Assembly (NCBI GenBank): GCA_947044365.1
Contig: OX345648.1
Span: forward strand, 5,789,617-5,853,616
Length of the DNA: 64,000 nt
Direction: 5' to 3'
Origin: Petrosia ficiformis
Taxonomy: Eukaryota; Porifera; Demospongiae; Haplosclerida; Petrosiidae
The notes beneath the pieces are model-generated. The model had not been told where the DNA came from and did no database searches. It saw only the letters and a program-made list of their open reading frames with translations. Shown piece after piece: positions 41,801 through 51,419 of the stretch. The position numbers were made by a program, and so were the translations under genes. The number at the start of each line of letters is the position of its first letter. Within the stretch, counting starts at the first letter, position 1.

Positions 41801-43610
41801 AACTGTTGATGTTATCTGATCTGATATAAAGATGATACTACTAATCTGTATATCACTTTGTTGTGCGCTAGTGATCAGAAATTCATCATCTATTAATAGT
41901 GTAGTAATAGATGGTGTTATATCTGTTGGTAACATCATGTCTTCATCTAGTTGCTGTGTTGATGTAATGATAAAATCAGTTATTATTACAGTAGTATCAA
42001 ATGAAGTAGTAAGTGAAGGCAAGACTTCTTCTGTTGCAAAGAACGCATCTGTTACAAGTCCAGGAGACATGAGAAATGAGGTTTGAGTTGCTGGTATAAC
42101 TTCTGTCAATTTAATGAATATTTCAGTTGATGGTATAACAGAACTAGGTTCAAGCAGTGCAGTGTCCACCTCCAAACTGGACTCTACTGTAGGTGACAGG
42201 TCAAGTTCAAGAGCGCTAGCAGTGGAGAATGGTGTGTCAAGCAGTGCAGTATCCACCTCCAAACTGGACTCTACTGTAGGTGACAGGTCAAGTTCAAGAG
42301 CGCTAGCAGTGGAGAATGGTGTGTCAAGCAGTGCAGTATCCACCTCCAAACTGGACTCTACTGTAGGTGACAGGTCAAGTTCAAGAGCGCTAGCAGTGGA
42401 GAATGGTGTGGAGAATGGTGTTGAGAATATGTCAACAGACAGTGTAGGTGAGAGCTCTGGTTCAATAGCATCTGTTACTAGTAGAGGAGACTCAAGAAAT
42501 GAGATTACAAGTTCAGTTGATGGTATAACAGTACTAGGTTCAAGCAGTATAGTTTCAAACTCCAGACTGATCTCTACTGTAGGTAACAGGTCAAGTTCGG
42601 AGATTGGTGTTGAGAACAAGTCTGGTTCAATCGCATCTGTTACCAGCAGAGGAGACTGAAGAAATGAAAGTTGTATAGTGGGTATTACAAGTTCAGTTGA
42701 TAGTATAACAGAACTAGGCTCAAGCAGTGAAGTTTCAAACTCCAGACTGTACTCCTGTGTGGGTAACAGGTCAACTTCAGCAGTGGAGATTGGTAAAGGT
42801 AACAGTTCAACAGTGGAGATTGGTGTAGAGGAAAGGTCTAATGCAGCTGCACTGAATGGTGTTGGTAGTAGATTACGTTCAATAGTAGATGAAAATGACA
42901 TCTTGATCTCATCAGTAGTCGATATCACTGCAAATAACAAGCCACTGTAAATTACTGGTGTAGGTGTAAAAATCTGTTCAAAAATAAAATCTGTGGATTC
43001 CTTTATATCATCAAACAATGCTGTAGGAAGATCTATATCTTCTGTGAAGAGTGAGGGTGGGAGTGTAAACAGTGTAGATGAAGGAGAAATCTGTGAATCA
43101 GTGATGGTGAAGTCTGCAGAAAGTGATGTCGATTTTAGGAGATCTGTAACAAGTAGAGACTTGATATCAAAATAGCTGGATGGAGTTAGTGTGGAGGTTT
43201 CAGAACCAGTAATAAAAACTGATGAGTCATGTAGAGTTGGTGATGCAGTTATTAGGTCATGAGATGACGAAGAAAGATCACTAGTAAAGAAAGCAGATTG
43301 CTCTAGTAGAGGAAGATAGTAAGATGGACTATTTGAAGGTCGTGTGACTGGTAATGTAGTGAAGTCACTGGTAAAGTATTGCAGACATGACTCATACAGT
43401 TCTACTACTGATGGTTCTGGAACTAAGATAGTGGATTGTTCAATTACAAACAATTGAGAACATGATTCTAAATACTGCAGTTCACCTGCAGAAAATGTAT
43501 TCAAATTGTATATTTTAGTGGTATAATGTAGTATACATACCTTCATCATCAACTAGTTCTTGAGTAGACACAGTATGAAGAAACATCACTAGCAATACCA
43601 GTAACATCAT
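37891..43610 (-). CDS. Large Ser/Thr-rich type I membrane protein, KIAA1549-like
   Basis: Starts MMLLVLLVMFLHTVSTQ at 43610, a clear signal peptide. One giant exon (about 43540-40790) encodes some 900 residues rich in Ser, Thr, Pro, Leu and acidic residues, mucin-like, with a triple 29-residue repeat. A juxtamembrane block (HTKLSDENSRERKDLERD, LYDLGANRKKQL) resembles a SEA or DUF3827 fold. One membrane segment follows (IIIGGSLGGGVLLLTVCILV, near 40430), then basic residues RNRKRKAK and a cytosolic tail of about 450 residues in many small exons, ending KHPFSTSYT at 37891. The tail has GYDTTDHK and GVQLISIQPME, reminiscent of GYDTEPE and VQLIAIKP in vertebrate KIAA1549/KIAA1549L. The order of these blocks appears different, so homology is tentative. 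Probably a cell-surface receptor or adhesion-type protein. Confidence 0.7.
38722..38925. repeat. (CATA)n microsatellite in an intron of the KIAA1549-like gene
   Basis: About 200 bp of CATA/CACA units; Tyr-Val-Cys-Met frames here are artefacts. Confidence 0.9.
39975..40060. repeat. (CATA)n microsatellite in an intron of the KIAA1549-like gene
   Basis: Roughly 21 uninterrupted CATA units directly downstream (minus strand) of a cytosolic-tail exon. Confidence 0.92.
42149..42407 (-). repeat. Coding 87-bp repeat, three copies
   Basis: Three nearly identical 87-bp units encode the 29-residue block STASALELDLSPTVESSLEV plus flanks in the Ser/Thr-rich ectodomain. The unit is a multiple of three and the frame stays open. 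The antisense frame is also open but is a shadow. Confidence 0.93.
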
Positions 43611-43760
43611 CTCTTTTGAATGTGTTTACCACAAATCCTACCTGGGTGTGGCTCGAGCTGCAAAACATCTAGTGGGTGGGGCTCACCTAGCGCTGTCTGG
43701 CTGGCCACGCCTTGAAAATGCTAGGGGATTTCCAAGAATAATAAACAACAAGACTACATC
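43611..43760. promoter_or_regulatory. Shared divergent promoter, KIAA1549-like gene and first cluster gene
   Basis: 150 bp between the two start codons. It contains CTGGGTGTGGCTCGAGCTGC and TCTAGTGGGTGGGGCTCACC, both repeated in a second copy at 46435-46510. Confidence 0.6.
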
Positions 43761-45908
43761 ATGGCTGTAAGTTAGCATATCACTGTTCTATTTCAATATT
43801 TTAATAATTATTGTTTTATTATTCAGAATCAGTATGGCCACATCCAAGGTAAGTGCACTGATGATAATGCAATAATGTTTACTTATATTTTATGAGAGTA
43901 CATTCATGTTGAGTTGCCACTAAACTAAAATTAATAATGATATTAACATGAACGTACTTTATAATCGTTTCAGAAAAACCATTCCCTAAGGTATTCGATA
44001 CATGGCTTGATTATATCAAAGAGAACAATTTTAAAGTTACAGATGTTATTAAGTTAAAAGAAAGTAGTGTTTGTGAATGCTGGAAAATATGCTCAACTTA
44101 GCAATTTTGATTTTTGATGGACAGAATTGCAAATGCAATTGTATGGTAGAATTATCACTCTATTTTAAAAATAACCACACACTATTTCTACAACTCGCAT
44201 GTATAAATCCTTTGCAAGGGACATTATATAAAACTAATAATTATAATTATTTCATAAATTACTAGTTTTGTTCCAGATCCACACCACATGGCATGGATCT
44301 GGTGCATGAGATGAACAAAATACATGCATTACTATAACATTATTATATCGTATGCGTATGTGTACACAAGTCAAAATTTCGGTTCCAGAGTTAGCTTGCA
44401 TTAATTCAGTTTGTGTATTGTACATGTAACCAGAGGGATTCTAGTGTTTCCATACATTAAAAATAAATTCACCATACTTCAATTCTTTCTAGTGAATAGC
44501 TGAGGCAACATCTATATCTATTTCTAACATTAATATCTCTTATGAATCTTTAACCACACTGTATCATCTATGTTGCACTTTGGCATTTTGTATAATAAGT
44601 TAATTCTTAGATCACAATCCTGAACCTGCAAGACAAGAAGTTCCTGATATTCCTCACCGTGGTAAGTTAGTAACTATTATAATGTAATATGACAATCATA
44701 GTATATTTTCTCTCTCACACACATGAACTATTTAATGAGGTAAGTTACAACATAATATGTATACTATCTATATAATAACATACACACACACATAGGTAGC
44801 CAATCAAAATTTGCCACCTGAAAGAGCCTGGTTTAGTAATCGTAAATTGTTCTTTGTCGCTGTACTTATATTGATAGTAACAATTGTTGCTACATGCATA
44901 TATGCTTCTAATTGTGGATGTGACGAATTAGAAATCAAAAAATTAAATGATAAAATTGCATTTTTGGAACAAGAGAATGAACAATTGAGGATTGACTGTA
45001 AGTCACAAATTGATCAATTGGAGATGAACTTACAAAATGTGAACACAGAACTGAGTATAATAAATCCACAATTGTCGAATACAAACATGAACTATAATAC
45101 CTGTCAGGCTCAACAGGAATATTTTCGTCACCAATATGAAACAGAAAAAAAAGAGAAGGAAATGTACAGGAATAGAGTTGACAATATGACTGAAGAAATG
45201 TATCTGTTAAGACTTGAGCATCTTCATCAGTTACAATCTAAAGGACAAAATTTGACAACATGTGAGAACAATATACGAATATGTGAAGAGAACTATAATA
45301 CCTGTCAGGCTCAACAGGAATATGCTCGTCACCAATATGAAACAGAAAAAAAAGAGAAGGAAATGTACAGTAATAGAGTTGACAATATGACTGAAGAAAT
45401 GTATCTGTTAAGACTTGAGCATCTTCATCAGTTACAATCTAAAGGACAAAATTTGACAACATGTGAGAACAATATACGAATATGTGAAGAGAACTATAAT
45501 ACCTCTCAGGCTCAACAGGAATATGCTCGTCAGCAATATGAAATAGAAAAAAATGAAAAGAAAATGTACAGTAATGGAGTTGACAATATGACTGAAGAAA
45601 TGTATCTGTTAAGACTTGAGCATCTTCATCAGTTACATTCTAAAATACAAGATTTGACAACATGTGAGAACAAAATACGAATATGTGAAGACTTCCATCT
45701 TAAGTATTGTACTGAAACAGTAGCACAACTGAATATAAATGATGAAGAGTGTAAAGAAAATTTAAAGAAATACTCAGTTAAACTTGCACAATGTGAAATG
45801 AAGGGCAGTTATGCAGCAAGTGATCTCAGTAGGTGTCAACGTGATTACAAAGAATGCAGTGATGAACAGAAGAAGTCCAAAAAGAGAACTTTGTTCGGTT
45901 TCCTATAA
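43761..45908 (+). CDS. Cluster gene A: type II membrane protein with repeated Cys-heptad coiled coil
   Basis: Not recognised. Deduced exons 43761-43766, 43827-43848, 44611-44661 and 44800-45908 join in consistent phase to 395 aa. The cytosolic N-terminus reads MANQYGHIQ and later ANQNLPPERAWFSNRK. One membrane segment follows (LFFVAVLILIVTIVATCIYA). The extracellular part is a predicted coiled coil with three copies of a 67-residue block containing CENNIRICEENYNTC, so cysteines sit exactly seven residues apart. It also has N-M-T and N-L-T sequons in each block. It ends KKRTLFGFL. The main exon is unambiguous; the three small upstream exons rest on splice sites and phase. A possible alternative exon at 43974 would end translation early. 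Its paralogues follow on the same strand. A surface or secretory-pathway stalk protein is an inference from architecture. Confidence 0.72.
45091..45693 (+). repeat. Coding 201-bp repeat, three copies, in cluster gene A
   Basis: Units starting ACTATAATACC at 45091, 45292 and 45493 are 201 bp apart and encode 67 residues. Copies 1 and 2 differ at only a few bases; copy 3 is more diverged. Recent internal amplification that kept the frame and the heptad register. Confidence 0.95.
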
Positions 45909-46432
45909 AACAATACTATATATGATAACTGGACACAATAATCATGTATAATTATAAAAGGTTTTGTTTTTTTTTCATTGGTTTTGTATTGTATTTTAAA
46001 GTATTGTGTGACTTTATTTGTTACTGTACATTATACATATTGATTTTAGAGAAATTTAAATTCTGTTTGTTGTGATGTGTTCCAAACCAATATAAATAAA
46101 CCCTCAATGAAAAGTGCTAAAAACTTGCAAGTAGTAATATAACTTTGTTATTGTTTTAAAAGTATGCATGATTTGACTGTATTCTGTTCACCTCATACAC
46201 CTAAATACTCATCATGATGCTAAACGTATGCTAGCGGTATAAATTATGTAAATTTCCATAGGATAGTGTGTCAAAGCAGCAACAAGTGAACTGAATGTTG
46301 ATGTTCTGTTTGTGATATAGTACAGTTCAGTTAATCATGTTTTTAACAGTTATATTTTCCATTAGAAACACATTTATATTGACTAAAGTATTGTAATATA
46401 GACATCATAAGACTTGACTCTATTTACCACAA

Positions 46433-46512
46433 CAAAATACCAGTAACATCATCTCTTCACAACTATCATACTTGGGTGTGGCTCGAGCTCTAGTGGGTGG
46501 GGATCACTATTT
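46433..46512 (+). repeat. Duplicate of the 43.6-kb bidirectional promoter, with a signal-peptide relic
   Basis: ACCAGTAACATCATCTCTT and GGGTGTGGCTCGAGCT, then CTAGTGGGTGGGG, match 43597-43685 with a short deletion. On the minus strand the first block encodes M-M-L-L-V, the first residues of the KIAA1549-like signal peptide, then diverges. It lies upstream of cluster gene B. Confidence 0.85.
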
Positions 46513-46568
46513 CAGTGGAATTTGCACAGTCATTGAGGAGTTGTGTTGTCATCCAATTTAATTAAACT

Positions 46569-46915
46569 ATGAATAATTATGTAATGAATATTTTTAGTGT
46601 GGTAACTAACAATTATTACATTGTGTTTTTTTCCTACATTTTTAGGGAAACCAAAACCTGCCATTGAACAGAGGAATGGTGTGGCGTAAAGAGTATATAT
46701 ACTTGTTGTTGCTGTTGATTTGTGCTTTTGCCATCGGTTATGCTACTAGTAGTTATTTCAATAGATTGGAATATGATAGGTGGGCTATAGCTAATGAGCT
46801 GCAGAAGCCCTGTACTGCACAATATAATCACTGTACTGCACAATATAATCACTGCAAATATAAATTGGACGAATGTGAAAGACGAAATGATCATGATCCT
46901 GGTGATGTATATTGA
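46569..46915 (+). CDS. Cluster gene B: short type II membrane protein with Cys heptads
   Basis: Not recognised by family. Exon 2 (46646-46915) begins GNQNLPLNRGMVWRKEY, clearly related to ANQNLPPERAW of gene A. A membrane segment (IYLLLLLICAFAIGYATSSY) follows, then a short ectodomain CTAQYNHCTAQYNHCKYKL with four cysteines spaced by six residues, ending DPGDVY. A plausible 33-nt first exon is 46569-46601 (MNNYVMNIFSV), in phase 0 with a GTAACT donor; this is less certain. Total about 100 aa, much shorter than gene A. The CTAQYNH unit comes from a 21-bp direct repeat. It could be truncated: sequence at about 47160-47340 looks like a lost 3' end. Confidence 0.6.
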
Positions 46916-47159
46916 AAAGGTTGTACATGAGGTTAATAACCTATGAATGTACTCCCCCTATGTTATACAAAACAAAAAAATAAAAAATAAAATAATTATA
47001 ACATATATAATTATAATAATTTTTATATATTATAATATAATTACATAATTACAATAAATATATATTATATAACAATTTACAATAGTTATAACGAAATGAA
47101 ATAAAAATTTTACAAGAAATGAAAATAAAAGTTACATAAAAAAATATAAAGAGATACGA

Positions 47160-47560
47160 AATAAACTTAAACAAAACTGAATGCATGTGAAAATGATCAG
47201 TTGTTTATAGAATACGATAAAAAAAAGAGAAAATTCTGAAAACCTACAAAAGTGCGAAAATGTGTTGGCAAAACCTCAGTGAAGATTTTGTAAAATGTCG
47301 AAAAGAAGCTGAAAGCTGGTTGAATTGATGGTTTACAAGTAAACAAATGACATATTTGTACATGTATAATCTTGTTTAACGTATTGGCGTATATTATCTT
47401 CTCTTGTTCAATAATTATGTTGGGTTTTATCTATTGTATGTTGCTGAACATTTTGGTATCATCTTGTTTCTGCAAAATTCAAAAAATTAGTACACAGAAT
47501 AAGTATGGTAAGTATGGTAAGTGTGGTACTAGTATAATAGTATTCTTCTTGCGTGCAGTG
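47160..47560 (+). pseudogene. Relic of another cluster gene copy (3' end)
   Basis: Two frames carry family-like fragments: NLQKCENVLAK, then a shift to LSEDFVKCRKEAESWLN with cysteines among charged helix residues, each soon stopped. Sequence after it (47455-47530, CTTGTTTCTGCAAAATTC.. to AAGTGTGGTACTAGTAT) is similar to the 3' UTR of gene C (48747-48795). I read this as the decayed end of a duplicated gene. An overlapping open frame at 47372-47716 has no family features. The rest of 46916-47945 is AT-rich and holds nothing else recognisable. Confidence 0.5.
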
Positions 47561-47880
47561 CTAGCGCTGATTGATGACAAAAATGTAAATTATATTATGA
47601 TAATATTAAGAGACTTTTCATCCTGTAATATTTCTAATAAAATGAGAATAGGAGTAAGGTCAAGATCAGAAAGATTGCTCTGCATTTATATATTGAAGAG
47701 CAGAGGAAAAAGTTGAAAGATTGTGGATTAAAGATAATGATGATGAAGTGCAAACAATTATTATTTGCATTCATGATATTTTATAGTACACACGAGTGAC
47801 ATGATATAATTATCAGTGTACTGCTTCTTTTGCTCAGCTAGAGCGCGTACCTACCAGCGGGTGGGGCTTGACTGCAGTAC

Positions 47881-47892
47881 TGCGCGTGCGCT
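47881..47892. promoter_or_regulatory. NRF1-like site upstream of cluster gene C
   Basis: TGCGCGTGCGCT, one mismatch from the NRF1 consensus YGCGCAYGCGCR on the reverse strand, 54 bp before the gene C start codon in an otherwise AT-rich region. Confidence 0.5.
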
Positions 47893-47945
47893 GTACTAAG
47901 ATTTTCCCTTGATTTTCCCCTTTCAGAATTCAGATCGGACTAAAA

Positions 47946-48696
47946 ATGAGTGGAGAAGAGTATGAATCTGAGAAAGAGAAGGTTGTGTAAAAAGCATGCA
48001 ACTTATCATATAGTGCAAGCAAGACAGTAATCAGCATGCATTTATACACAATAATCATGTTTTCTTTTGCAACAGGAGGATGGTGGAAATGAAAATATAT
48101 ATGGAGATGTACCAGAAAGAGTTTTCCGACAAAGGAATAAAGAGCGTAAAAATAGAAGAGAACTTCCACTTCCAAGACAAAAAGTATTGTGCGAAGAGTA
48201 TACCCAGATGCTGCTTTTGATCATTGTAGGGTTGGTTCTATTTATTTTGGGTCTCTTTGCTGGAGCAGGTTATGCTGAATTGAAAAACAAATACACAGAA
48301 TTGGAAATCGATTATAAAATTTGTAAAGTCAGGCTGGATGAGGTTAGCAATTTGAACTATGATCACTGCAAAAGTGACTTGAACAAGTGTGAAGATAATT
48401 ATAATTCGTGTATTTCTGATAACAAAGACCTGGAAAACAGATTAAAAAATGAAACGGATGCTTGGAATGAGTGTAAAATTAAAAATGAAGGAATTCAAAC
48501 ACAACTGGATGGATGGGAAGGGGCTTCAAGGTTAATAGAATCCGAAGCAGGAAAAGGAGATGCAAAATGTTCTGAAGATTTAAAGGAGTGCAAGAAAACC
48601 ATAGGAATTTACACTGATAATTTAGATGAATGTCAAAAAAATTTTGAAAATCATTGTAAATGTAGTGGAATTTGGCCATTTTCATCTAGTAAATAA
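47946..48696 (+). CDS. Cluster gene C: type II membrane protein with Cys-heptad coiled coil
   Basis: Not recognised. Exon 1 (47946-47981) encodes MSGEEYESEKEK. Exon 2 (48076-48696) gives a basic cytosolic arm (RQRNKERKNRRELPLPRQK). The membrane segment is MLLLIIVGLVLFILGLFAGA. The ectodomain has YDHCKSDLNKCEDNYNSC (three cysteines, seven apart), further cysteines in NECKIK and KCSEDLKECKK, and the ending CKCSGIWPFSSSK. Total is 218 aa. The layout of short acidic first exon, basic arm, one membrane helix and Cys-bearing helix matches genes A, B and D. Positive charges before the helix favour an N-in, C-out topology. Confidence 0.75.
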
Positions 48697-49121
48697 ATGC
48701 ATTATATAGTTCAGTGTATTTTATAATCAACATGTTGATGTGAACTTGTTTCTGTAAAATTTAAACACACAAAATAAGTGTGGTACTGTTATTAATAAAT
48801 ATATATATGTATATAATGGGCTCTGAGCTCAAGTAGAGGGATCCAAATGATGTATGGATAGATGTATGATGTAAGGCTTCATAATATTATGTTTGTGTTT
48901 TGTGTGTTTTAATTGTGTTTTTAATGTGTTTACTGTGTTTGCTGTGTTTATATTATATGTATTGGTTTTGATCATCAAAGTTGTAACAAGAATACACACC
49001 TTGTAGTAAATTGGAGCAGGGATGTATAGTATAATGTTTTAGAGATTGTTGTATCAGCTAAATATTTATCATACCCAAGTGTAGTAGGTGTGGTACTGAA
49101 ACTGCATGCATGAGTAAGAAT

Positions 49122-49787
49122 GAATGATCAAGAAGTTGCACCTGTCATTGATGAACATGTAAGTTATATGTAATTATTATTTAAGTGACTTTTAAATTAT
49201 TATCATAAAAGGAGAATGTGAATATTGGAGTACAGCAGGAGTTAAATGGACATGGAGAGCAGATTCGATACAGACGTCAACAACCACACCAAAATATTGG
49301 ATATCAACCACAGAGACAACTGGAAAATATTGTACGTCCAGTTGTACCTCCAGCTCATGATGGTCCCAGATCTAGTAACATATCGCTGTTCATAGCAATT
49401 GCAATTATTGTAGCTTTGGTGTGCAGTGTAGCAGGGTTTTTAGGTGGAAGATTTCATGCAAATCCACACGAGACAGAGAACCTAAAACTAGCTAAAAATA
49501 CTTGTGAAATTAAGTTAAGTGCAGCAACGAAACAGAATGAACAAATCACTAGTCTTGAAGATGATATTAAAACTCTACAAGTTGAATTGAAAAATAAGGA
49601 AAATGCACTTCATGAATGCGAGAAAAGAGAAACGCAACTAATAGCAGAGGCTAAGTTTAAAACAGTACCTTTACAAATAACAGGTGAGGATTGCTGTGGA
49701 AAATTAAAAAATTGCTCTGCATATGTTGAAAAACAGAGCAAAATGATAAAAAAACATGGAATAATTGATGAGGATAATGACATGTGA
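49122..49787 (+). CDS. Cluster gene D: type II membrane protein with Cys-containing coiled coil
   Basis: Not recognised. A small first exon (about 49122-49158, MNDQEVAPVIDEH) joins the exon 49212-49787. The cytosolic part is Gln/Arg/Pro-rich (RYRRQQPHQNIGYQPQRQ). The membrane segment is ISLFIAIAIIVALVCSVAGF. The ectodomain is a charged helix with NTCEIKLSAAT, HECEKRE and DCCGKLKNCSAY, which retains one C-x6-C pair, and it ends IIDEDNDM. Total is about 204 aa. It is the most diverged member, placed in the family by exon layout, topology and shared 3' flank (GTATTGATTTTGAT.. resembling 48959). Confidence 0.68.
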
Positions 49788-49873
49788 ACAATTATTATCA
49801 TTTATAATTTTCTATTTATCATTATTATTATAATACACACATACTTATATACTCATTTATCATTATTATATGT

Positions 49874-50135
49874 ATACACACATACTTATATACTCATTTA
49901 ATTATGTATTGATTTTGATTAGCAAGTTGTATCTGAAATTCACACCATGCATAGCATTACATGGAGTGTAGGTGTAAAACCTGTTTACGTACACTATAGT
50001 ATATATATACATACTTATATACTCATTTAATTATGTATTGATTTTGAATAGCAAGTTGTATCTGAAATTCACACTATGTATAGGGAGTGTAGGTGTAAAA
50101 CCTGTTTACGTACACTATAGTATATATATATCTAA
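49874..50135 (+). repeat. 129-bp tandem duplication downstream of cluster gene D
   Basis: Two copies of a block containing CTTATATACTCATTTAATTA, then GTATTGATTTTGA and TGTTTACGTACACTATAG, with the GTATTG anchor at 49906 and 50035. A weaker match lies in the gene C 3' flank (about 48957-49000). The stretch 49788-50199 otherwise holds the two convergent 3' UTRs. Confidence 0.85.
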
Positions 50136-50199
50136 ATTTAGAAATAGTGATCATTCAAGATTTGTAAAAACATGAAATATGAAAAATATATATATATAT

Positions 50200-51364
50200 T
50201 TATGTATCTTTGTTTCTTAATAACTGATCATCAATTGTTAAAGTTCTCGTAACACTATTATCATTAATATAATTTGTGGTACAATGGTCTATTGGTGGAC
50301 TACAATGATCTACTATTAATGGAGCATCTGGTAGTGAAGTACAATGGTCCAGTGGCAATGGACCTACTGGAGTCATATCTACTTGTGGATTTTCTATCAT
50401 CATTTCAGTGGTGCTGTTATATTGGTCTAATGGTGAAAGGGTTTGAATCGTGAGTTGATCTTCTAATCCATCACTATGTACATCATATAACAACTGTTCA
50501 TTAGTGGGTGTGGTCATGTGGGTGGGGTTTGTAGTCATAGCAGACAACTGCTCTGTAAGATAGTCCATTCCAAATGATGGAACAATTTTTACAACAATTG
50601 GTAGAATATCTGATAAATTTATATGAAATAAAATTATTAAAAGCAATGAACTTACCTCCAAAGAAAAGTCCATCTTCAGTACATAATCTCAAATGAGTTC
50701 CATATATTCCAGGTTCAGAGGGTGCATTTACACAAACTGTTATAATTTTCCTCTCGCCAGGTTTCAACGACCCAACAGGGCCTTCTAAAATACCTTCAAA
50801 ATTATATCCAGAATAATAGACGAGCCGTATACCTTGAGACCACACATCAGGTCCTATAATAGGTGTAGCATCTGATGAGGTCATAAAATACCATATTAAT
50901 TTACCTGTATTACAAATAACCCAAGTCATGTTAAATTTCTTTCCAGTTGTAAGTTCTCCGGGTGGTTCTAAATATCCCTCCTCTACTCTCATCTGTGGTC
51001 TAGAGTGACAACTGAAGTAATCGTAATATGCTCCCACAGCACTCTATTGTGAACACAAAGGGAGTTGAAATATTTTTAAGTTTACATAATATGGTTACCT
51101 GGAGGTTCCTGTGGTTGGAAAAAATTGATGATAAACCACAAAACACTCCTATCCATTTATATATAATTATATATATACATACGTATACATATATATATAT
51201 GTATACTAGACTCACCAACTTGACATTTCTAATATGAAGGCACATTGATCTTTAGTGATTTGAGAATCCAATAAAGAGAATAACTCATTAATTAATATGT
51301 CACGATCTGTTGTACTCATACATTTGAATTGAGAAAGCAAGTCAACGACTTGTTTTTCAGCCAT
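50200..51364 (-). CDS. ILRUN: ILRUN (C6orf106) orthologue with UBA-like and NBR1-like domains
   Basis: Regulator of inflammatory and antiviral transcription in vertebrates. Exon 1 (51364-51216) reads MAEKQVVDLLSQFKCMSTTD and DQCAFILEMSSW, the UBA-like N-terminus. A 10-nt exon (51108-51099) supplies the rest of W-N-L-Q. The exon from 51043 gives SAVGAYYDY, then the NBR1-like (FW) domain: MTWVICNTGKLIW, GSLKPGERKIITVCV and EPGIYGTHLRLCTEDGLFFG. The last exon begins DILPIVVKIVPS and ends in a Thr/Asp-rich disordered tail at 50200. The human protein has NWNLQAAIGAYYD at the same point, which fixes the splicing. The gene is divergent from EMC10 with 55 bp between start codons. Confidence 0.93.
51099..51108 (-). 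other. ILRUN: 10-nt microexon of ILRUN
   Basis: GAACCTCCAG, bounded by TTCCAACCACAG and GTAACC. It joins TG of exon 1 and AGTGCTGTG of exon 3 to encode W-N-L-Q-S-A-V-G. Skipping it would shift the frame. Confidence 0.85.
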
Positions 51365-51419
51365 TTTATTCAGCCACACCCTTGAGTGGTATTAGTTATT
51401 AATAGTTATTAATGAAAAA

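Noticed and set aside
40854..43175. Plus-strand Ser/Val-rich open frames up to 224 aa
   Set aside because: Antisense shadows of the large Ser/Thr-rich exon; codon bias of that exon keeps the opposite strand open.
43973..44100. Exon-like segment reading EKPFPKVFDTWLDYIKENN
   Set aside because: It has an acceptor and an open frame of about 42 codons but would end gene A before its membrane segment; kept only as a possible alternative exon, since skipping it gives a consistent long protein.
47372..47716. 114-aa open frame with hydrophobic start
   Set aside because: Its second part aligns with a 3' UTR of a neighbouring gene rather than any coding sequence; no splice or family support.
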